From: an uncultured Bacilli bacterium
GTDB taxonomy: Bacteria; Bacillota_I; Bacilli_A; RF39; UBA660
Length of the DNA: 9,734 nt
NCBI GenBank assembly: GCA_947598425.1
Contig: CANQFH010000038.1
Location: 1-9,734, forward strand
Reading direction: 5' to 3'
Shown here: positions 1-6,000 of the stretch, in pieces
How the letters are laid out: each line of letters opens with the position of its first letter
Position numbering within the stretch: the stretch's first letter is position 1
Made by a program: the position numbers and the translations under genes
The notes under the pieces: model-generated
Databases searched by the model: none
Told to the model about the DNA's origin: nothing
What the model saw: only the letters and a program-made list of their open reading frames with translations

Positions 1-1193
1 ACCATGAAACCTTCAATCCATTCTCTAATCCAAGAACTATTAGTTTCTAAATATCTTCTTTCTAAATTATTAACAATTCCTTCATATTTAGATTTAGTGT
101 TTCTAGTACTACCATTCTTAGCAACATAATGAAAATCCATAATATCATTAGTACCATATAATATAATATCTAAATCTTTTCTATCCATATCTTTAACAGG
201 AATATCTAAATCAATATGATAATGTTCTGCTACTGTATATAAACTACTCATATACATATTATTATCTAAGTTAATTGCAACAATTGCTCCTTTATTAATG
301 CTTTTATTTTTATCTGGTATTAATAAATCTTCACTTATTTTTAATTTAGTTCCTAATCCTTTACATTCTTCACAAGCACCATATGGGGAATTAAATGAAA
401 ACATTCTAGGTTCTAATTCACTTAAAGAAAAATTACAATAGGGACAAGCATAATTTTCACTCATTAACATATCTTCAGTATCATTAATTCTAATAATAAC
501 TAATCCTTTAGCCATTTTACAACTAGTTTCTAAAGCTTCAAAAATTCGACTACGTTCTTCTTTACTTATTAATAATTTATCTATTAAGACATAGATATCA
601 TCTTTAATATTTTTTTCTAACTTTATTTCATCACCAGCGTTATATAATATTCCATTTACTTTTATTTTAGTATATCCTTTACTTCTTAAATCTTCAATTA
701 AATCTTTATGAGTACCTTTTTCTCCTCTTACTACCGGTGCATAAATCTCAATTTTGGTATTTTCTTCAATATCTAATATTTTATTAGTCATTTCTTCAAT
801 ACTTTGACTTTTAATAGGTATTTTATGTATTGGACAATATGGAACACCAATTCTTGAAAATAATAATCTTAAATAATCATATAATTCAGTAATTGTTCCT
901 ACTGTAGAACGAGGATTTTTATTAGTGGTTTTTTGATCAATAGATATACTTGGAGATAATCCTTCAATTGAATCAACATCTGGTTTTTCACCGGAACCAA
1001 TAAATTGTCTAGCATAAGCTGATAAACTCTCTACATATCTTCTTTCTCCTTCAGCATATATAGTATCAAAAGCTAAACTACTTTTACCACTTCCAGAAAC
1101 TCCAGTCATCACAATTAATTTATTTTTAGGAAGTTCTAAATCAATATTTTTTAAATTATTTTCTCTAGCCCCTCTAATAATTATTTTATCCAT
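1..1193 (-). CDS. uvrA: UvrA, excinuclease ABC subunit A, N-terminal part (gene runs off the left edge)
   Basis: This is the ATPase of nucleotide-excision repair, which loads UvrB onto damaged DNA in the cytoplasm. I translated the reverse strand from 1193: 397 codons are present, roughly 40% of the usual length of about 940 residues. The start reads MDKIIIRGARENNLKN, followed by the Walker A motif GVSGSGKSS (residues 31-39), the ERRYVESLSAYARQF block (50-64), the IDQKTT / NPRSTVGT blocks (85-100), and the zinc module C250-x2-C253 ... C274-x2-C277. No frameshift or stop is seen. The start at 1193 is preferred because a perfect GGTGAT ribosome site (1198-1203) sits 4 bases upstream. An in-frame ATG at 1205 overlaps that site and is less likely. 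The gene is divergent from the plus-strand gene at 1392. No palindromic SOS box was found upstream, so damage regulation is not evident. Family assignment is essentially certain. Confidence 0.97.
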   Translation of the reverse strand, partial: MDKIIIRGARENNLKNIDLELPKNKLIVMTGVSGSGKSSLAFDTIYAEGERRYVESLSAYARQFIGSGEKPDVDSIEGLSPSISIDQKTTNKNPRSTVGTITELYDYLRLLFSRIGVPYCPIHKIPIKSQSIEEMTNKILDIEENTKIEIYAPVVRGEKGTHKDLIEDLRSKGYTKIKVNGILYNAGDEIKLEKNIKDDIYVLIDKLLISKEERSRIFEALETSCKMAKGLVIIRINDTEDMLMSENYACPYCNFSLSELEPRMFSFNSPYGACEECKGLGTKLKISEDLLIPDKNKSINKGAIVAINLDNNMYMSSLYTVAEHYHIDLDIPVKDMDRKDLDIILYGTNDIMDFHYVAKNGSTRNTKSKYEGIVNNLERRYLETNSSWIREWIEGFM

Positions 1194-1198
1194 ATTTA

Positions 1199-1339
1199 TC
1201 ACCATTTCTTTATATATTTTAATACATATTTAAAAATATTCAAGATAAATTGGAAAAGACACTTATATGTGCCTTTTCTTTCGTAGATTAATACATCTAC
1301 ATTATTAATATACCTCTTCTTTAATAATTTATACATCAT
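1199..1339 (-). CDS. Doubtful small reading frame (46 codons) just upstream of uvrA
   Basis: On the minus strand an ATG at 1339 (with further in-frame ATGs at 1336 and 1348) opens a frame of 46 codons closing at TGA 1201-1199. The product would be basic and hydrophobic, starting MMYKLLKKRYINN and ending LKYIKKW. The stop codon lies inside the GGTGAT ribosome site of uvrA, the arrangement expected for translational coupling. Against it: there is no visible ribosome site before any of the ATGs, it overlaps the hairpin at 1253-1278 and the candidate uvrA promoter, and a chance frame of this length is possible at this base composition. No family is recognised. It is recorded as a candidate only. 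Confidence 0.2.
   Translation of the reverse strand: MMYKLLKKRYINNVDVLIYERKGTYKCLFQFILNIFKYVLKYIKKW
1216..1243 (-). promoter_or_regulatory. Candidate sigma-A-type promoter for uvrA
   Basis: On the minus strand TTGAAT (1243-1238) is followed after 16 bases by TAAAAT (1221-1216). The predicted start would be near 1209, about 16 bases before the uvrA ATG and just ahead of its GGTGAT site. In such AT-rich DNA, chance matches to -10 boxes are common, so this is only a candidate. Confidence 0.35.
1253..1278. other. Unassigned hairpin in the divergent intergenic region
   Basis: The arms GAAAAGACAC (1253-1262) and GTGCCTTTTC (1269-1278) enclose a 6-base loop. There is one A:C mismatch in plus-strand RNA, which becomes a G-U wobble in minus-strand RNA. 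The plus-strand 3' side is pyrimidine-rich, like an intrinsic terminator. However, no gene converges on it: uvrA leaves to the left and the next gene starts to the right. It lies upstream of the best uvrA promoter candidate. It may be a relic terminator, an element of an unseen short transcript, or chance. Confidence 0.4.
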
Positions 1340-1347
1340 TTTTAACA

Positions 1348-1376
1348 TAGACTAAATTATTTAATTTTGCTAAAAT
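1348..1376 (+). promoter_or_regulatory. Candidate extended -10 promoter for the gene at 1392
   Basis: TAGACT (1348-1353), a 17-base spacer, then TAAAAT (1371-1376) preceded by TG one base away (TGCTAAAAT, 1368-1376), which matches the extended -10 form. The predicted start (+1 near 1383) would coincide with the first base of the GGTGAT ribosome site, giving a leader of only about 9 bases. Confidence 0.4.
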
Positions 1377-1382
1377 GTTATT

Positions 1383-1388
1383 GGTGAT
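1383..1388 (+). promoter_or_regulatory. Ribosome site that fixes the TTG start at 1392
   Basis: GGTGAT matches the end of the classic AGGAGGTGAT Shine-Dalgarno tail and lies 3 bases before TTG AAA AAG ATT GGT. No ATG occurs near the beginning of this frame, and the TTG opens a Lys-Lys-hydrophobic membrane segment, so TTG is taken as the start. The same GGTGAT core precedes uvrA on the other strand. Confidence 0.6.
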
Positions 1389-1391
1389 ACT

Positions 1392-2093
1392 TTGAAAAAG
1401 ATTGGTTTAATAATAATTTTAATATTTATTATATCTTTAAGTTTTATTGGTATTAAATATTATAAAAATAATAATAACGATAATAATGATCATAATATTC
1501 TAAAAGATAATATTGATAATCTAGACAGTAATTTAAATAATATAGATATAGATGATAATAAAACAATAATTGGATTATATAAATATAATAATCAAAATAC
1601 TCCTAGAGTGTTAATGAAAGAATATAGCGATACTTGGCAATATCATCAAGATATTATTTCTTTAGAAGTATTTTATACTAATGATAATGAAATAAGTGGT
1701 AGTACTCAAAGAATTTTATTTGATGAATATCGTAACCTAGATCAAAATTCCTATAATTATAAAATAGGATATATTATAAACTTTATAACTACTGAAGGAG
1801 AAGTAAGTAAGACAATTATATCTCCTAAAGATACTTTAGAATTCTTTAATTATTTAGAAATATATTTATATGATGACTATCATCGCCATGGGGAATGGTA
1901 TAGTCATACAACAGAAGAAGAATATAATGATGAGACAATATTAACATCAATTAAATTAACTGCTGGTATTGATGTTGATAAGATTATTTCAGATATTCAT
2001 GTAACAGGTTTTACTTATGATCAAGATGATTTTGATATCAATGGTAATTATCTAGGCAATAGTAAATATTCGGTTGTAATTAAAAACATCTAA
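1392..2093 (+). CDS. Membrane-anchored surface protein of unknown function, TTG start
   Basis: I do not recognise this 233-residue protein. What can be seen: a short basic start (MKK), one hydrophobic segment at about residues 4-22 with no cysteine for lipidation, then a low-complexity Asn/Asp/Ile stretch (about 25-57) that looks like a flexible spacer, and a folded-looking domain from about 58 to the end, rich in aromatic residues and beta-type alternation. A His/acidic patch (H164, H166, E168, H172, then EEE) stands out. The most likely topology is an N-terminal signal anchor with the C-terminal domain outside the cell. It is a lone plus-strand gene with its own candidate promoter and ends in the terminator at 2092-2137, so it is not in an operon with its neighbours. 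It converges with the protease unit, and any functional link is speculation. Confidence 0.8.
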   Translation: MKKIGLIIILIFIISLSFIGIKYYKNNNNDNNDHNILKDNIDNLDSNLNNIDIDDNKTIIGLYKYNNQNTPRVLMKEYSDTWQYHQDIISLEVFYTNDNEISGSTQRILFDEYRNLDQNSYNYKIGYIINFITTEGEVSKTIISPKDTLEFFNYLEIYLYDDYHRHGEWYSHTTEEEYNDETILTSIKLTAGIDVDKIISDIHVTGFTYDQDDFDINGNYLGNSKYSVVIKNI

Positions 2094-2137
2094 AAAAAGA
2101 AAACTATCTATTAAAAGGTAATTTTCTTTTTATTTTT
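2092..2137. terminator. Bidirectional intrinsic terminator between convergent genes
   Basis: The left arm 2094-2108 (AAAAAGAAAACTATC) pairs with the right arm 2117-2131 (GGTAATTTTCTTTTT) around an 8-base loop, giving about 15 positions with one mismatch and one wobble. Read on the plus strand, the hairpin is followed by a T-rich tail (2127-2137). Read on the minus strand, the A-rich left flank becomes a tail of seven Ts. It therefore serves both the gene ending at 2093 and the gene ending at 2111. The right arm lies inside the last codons of the minus-strand gene. Confidence 0.8.
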
Positions 2138-3034
2138 AATAATTTTATAAATCATATATATTAATATTCCAATAGCACACATAACTACAATAATTAATAC
2201 TATTTTAATAACAATACTACTTTTATTTTGTTCTTTTTCTTCTTTAATATCACTTGATTGATTATGTTCTTCTTTATTATTATCATTACTATTATCGTTA
2301 TTATTCTCTGTATTAGTATCAATTTCTTCATTATTAGTATTATTATCTACATTATTACTTTGATTATCATTGTTATTACTAACGCTGTTATTATTATTAG
2401 GTTTAGTTGTGTTATTATTAGTATTAGTATTTGTATTATTATTTTGATTACTATTATCTTCTTCTTGATTATCTTGATTATTTGGATTGTCTTGATTATT
2501 ATCTACAGGTTTATCATTTTTATGATCATCATTATCATTTGTATCGGCACCAATTACATAAGTAAAAGTATCATTTTCAAAAGTAATAGTATCTAAATCT
2601 ATATCTATTGTTTCCCAATTATTACCGATTATTTTAATACTTTGAACTTTAAAGGTATATTCAGTACTTTGTCTTAAAGATGTTACTAAATTAATACGAC
2701 CTAAATATAACTCTTTATTACTATTTAGTAAATTATGTTCTGTACCAATACCACCAGTAGTAACTTTAATAGTTAAAGTATGGTTATTAATATTGGTATT
2801 AGTAGTAAAGTTTTTAAAGTTATTATTAAAAGTAAAATTCTTGACATCTATATTATCGGATAATCCTAAAACTAAATCAAGTCCTCCAACAAAGCCTTCA
2901 TCAAAATGAATAGTTGTATCTATAACTCCATTACTTACTTCTTTAAATTCTACTTTAGTTAAAGCTTTAGTAAAAGTAAGAGGGAAAAGTATAATAACGA
3001 CAAAGATAAGATAATATCTTAATTTTTTCATCAT
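2111..3034 (-). CDS. Cohesin-like, membrane-anchored surface protein (putative anchor for the upstream peptidase)
   Basis: A 307-residue protein, 306 if the second ATG (3031) is used; that ATG has the better ribosome-site spacing of 7 bases. Order of parts: signal peptide (about 1-24, ending FTKA), a beta-rich domain at about 26-160 whose alternating pattern (FVGGLDLVLGLSD, ELYLGRINLVTS, FKVQSIKI) resembles cohesin and cohesin-like folds, an Asn/Asp/Gln-rich spacer of about 110 residues (162-272), one membrane segment (about 275-297) and a basic cytoplasmic end (KKIIKNKKKITF). There is no LPXTG motif. The topology is outside domain, flexible stalk, membrane anchor. It begins 9 bases after the peptidase stop codon, with its ribosome site touching that stop, so it is probably co-transcribed and translationally coupled. 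The cohesin assignment rests on fold-like pattern only. Binding to the dockerin of the upstream protein is an inference. Confidence 0.8.
   Translation of the reverse strand: MMKKLRYYLIFVVIILFPLTFTKALTKVEFKEVSNGVIDTTIHFDEGFVGGLDLVLGLSDNIDVKNFTFNNNFKNFTTNTNINNHTLTIKVTTGGIGTEHNLLNSNKELYLGRINLVTSLRQSTEYTFKVQSIKIIGNNWETIDIDLDTITFENDTFTYVIGADTNDNDDHKNDKPVDNNQDNPNNQDNQEEDNSNQNNNTNTNTNNNTTKPNNNNSVSNNNDNQSNNVDNNTNNEEIDTNTENNNDNSNDNNKEEHNQSSDIKEEKEQNKSSIVIKIVLIIVVMCAIGILIYMIYKIIKNKKKITF
2219..2551 (-). repeat. Low-complexity Asn-codon (ATT/GTT on plus strand) tract coding a spacer
   Basis: This stretch encodes residues 162-272 of the cohesin-like protein and consists largely of AAT/AAC codons mixed with Asp, Gln, Thr and Glu codons, seen on the plus strand as runs of ATT and TTATTATT units (for example around 2386-2400). 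Such near-triplet repeats can change length by slippage without breaking the frame. It also produces an Ile-rich open frame on the plus strand, which is a by-product and not a gene. Confidence 0.75.
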
Positions 3035-3037
3035 ACT

Positions 3038-3044
3038 TCCTCCC
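3038..3044 (-). promoter_or_regulatory. Ribosome site overlapping the peptidase stop codon
   Basis: The minus strand reads TAG GGAGGA AGT ATG ATG. The GGGAGGA site for the cohesin-like gene uses the final G of the peptidase stop (3046-3044). It lies 4 bases from the first ATG and 7 from the second, measured from GGAGG. This close packing points to coupled translation of the two genes. Confidence 0.75.
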
Positions 3045-6000
3045 TATCTTGCCTCAGTTAAAGTAATTAAATCTAAGTCTTCATAAGCTTTTAAATTACT
3101 AATGGCAATTGTAGTACTTGTTAATCTAGAATCTGTATTTTTGATAGCATCATTAACACGATATAAATTAGCTCTTATAGAAGTACTATATTCTAATAAA
3201 TGTTTATATTGTAATTCATTCATAACATATAACCACTTACCATCAGCAACATCATATACAGTCATATCATCATTTACTTCAGCAAATAATAATTGATAAC
3301 CACCATATACTCGACCATCACTAGCATCAGTTATTGTTAATAAGTTAAATGATGGATTACCAGTATAACTTCCTTCAAAGACTACAGAACCAGCTTTAAT
3401 ATATTCATCATCACTTGTACATCCAGCCTTAATATAACAATAATCTTCTTTAACACGTCCAATAGATGGATTACCATCAATCATTGTAAAATCAATATTA
3501 TCATTAGGAGGGGCAATTAAATCAATTTCACTACCAGCAATACCATTCTTATTATCAGTTTCAATCTTAATATATGAAACATTATCATATGTCCAATATT
3601 GATCAGTACTAGTAGTTCCTTCTTTCATAAAATATACCATATTAGTATAATCATTATTACTATTTAAATCAAATGTACCTACTCTAACTTTTGTCCAATT
3701 AACTTTATCACTACTTACATATATCGTATAATTCTTAATTGAATTATTATTTAATACATTATCTTCTACTAATCCTCGATATTTAATACCACTTAAAGAT
3801 AATTTAGTATTTAAATTAATGATTACATAAGAATTACTATCATTTGAAGATACTTCTAATTTACCATTATTACTACTAATAGTTGTAATTCTTTCAACAC
3901 CATTAAATCCCGTATCATTATTACCATCAATTAATTTATTAACTGATAGACTACTATAATTCATATCAGCATCTTCTAAATCATATTCTTCATCTTTACC
4001 TTTAAAATTAGATTCTATACTAAAAGTATTCTTACTAACACTAGAATCATGATTTACTTTTATTTCTTTTAATTTAGTAGCAGTAGTTTTATTTAATAAA
4101 TAATCATACGCTACTACTTCATAAGTATATGCTCTGTTATTTTCAGCTCCAATTAAATCTGTATAACTATGAACATCACCACTTACAAAAGCAATTGAAC
4201 TTCCATTACGAATTATTTCATAACCTAATATTTTATTACTATCTTTATTAACATTAAACTCTAAAGTAACTCTCTTATTAACATTATCATTTTTAACACC
4301 AGCAGATACTTTAGTATCATTAGCCATATTATCATTTGGATGATTAATTCTATATCTTCTTGCTTCATCATTTAAATAATATATAGCTTTATCTTCTTTT
4401 TCATACTTACTTAATTCAGCTTTTAAATTAACTCCAGCTTCAATACCCCATAGACTAAAATAATCACTTAAATCTTTTTCAACAGCCATACTAGCAAATA
4501 ATATTAATAATTCATCTTTAGTATATCCTTGAGTATTTTGATAGCTTCGAGAATATTTATTTATTCTAGCAAAAACAGAATCTTTATCATCAAATGTTTT
4601 ATTATCATCATAAGCTAAATGTAATTGCCAATACATACCTAATGTTACAAAAACATTTTGATCTTTTCCTAAAGTATGACTAGTAACTTTATTATATATC
4701 TTTTCATAAATGTTACTACTCTCTAATCTTGAATTAGCTTCATCATTAGCAGTTTGAGCTAATAAAGCATAAACATTATTAGTTACTTCAGCATGAACTA
4801 AATTACTTTGATTAATTTGATGTCCTACTTCATGACTAATACCCCATCCAAAGTAACCATTTCTAGATCCTTGAATTACTCCTGCTATAGAACCATATTC
4901 AATACCAACATGATAACCTCCAGCATACATGAAAGCTCCATAGAACATTTGCATATAACGAATATTTACTCTAGCTTTAGGTATTTCGTTTTTACTATCA
5001 CTAGCATTTAATTCTAAACCTTTATGGCGATAAAACATTTCCATCATTTCATCAAAAACTAAAGTTGATTCATATAAACGATTAACTTTTTCCGCTTCAT
5101 TTGATAATCCCGCATTAATAGCATCTAAAACAGCTTCAGCAGAGAATGATAATAAACCATGTCTTGTAACTATTTCAGTTACTCCTAAAGCACTATCTAA
5201 CTTTTCATAACTATATTTATCACCATCAAAGTCTTTATAAACTTTTTCATATGTACTATCAATATTAGTAACAAAATCATTTAATTCTGTTATATATTTC
5301 TTAATTGCTTCTTTTCTTTCATTATCGTTATTTAAATATGTTGTATCTAAAACAGGTATTTTAGTACCACCACTCACTCTTATTTTAATTGGATTCTTAG
5401 GATCTGGAGCACTAGTAAATCTGACATAAACACTACCACCACGTTCACTAGCAGCACTACCTATTTGCGGTACAGTTATAACATTTTGACCTTTCTTTAG
5501 AGTTACTTTACTATTCCATGTATTAGCTTCAGCATGATTTTGAGTAAATACTAATTCCACATTTATTTTACCAGTTGAACCAGCATAAACAGTTAATTGT
5601 TCTCCAGCATGAACAGCAATACCTAAAGGTTGATAATCACTTATAGACATTGCAAATCCTAAATGTTTATTATATTCATTAGATATATTAGGATCTACAG
5701 TAATTACATCATTTAAATTTTCTTCATTTAATAATTTTTCAGCATAATCTAAATCAGCTTTAATAGAGTCACGATAAGGATTATATTCACCATTATGTTG
5801 TTCATCAGCTCTTTTTCTTAAATCATTTATTTTATTAATATCAACACCATCAGCTAAAACTATTCTTAAATCATCTGTAAATAATTTAGCCACATCATCA
5901 ACTAAAGAATCATATTCATAAAATTTAACTTCCGCTATTTGAATTAACTTACCATTATTAGCTACAGTTAAACCAAATTGAATAGCATTAGCTTCAATCG

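Noticed and set aside
2258..2596. Plus-strand open frame of 112 codons, almost all Ile and other hydrophobic residues
   Set aside because: It is the antisense of the Asn-codon-rich spacer of the cohesin-like gene; AAT read backwards gives ATT. There is no ribosome site, and the composition is an artefact.
3102..3296. Plus-strand open frame inside the peptidase gene
   Set aside because: It is a shadow of the long minus-strand gene with no ribosome site and no recognisable domain.
4808..5011. Plus-strand open frame opposite the M60 catalytic region
   Set aside because: It overlaps the conserved zinc-motif coding region on the other strand and is a chance frame.
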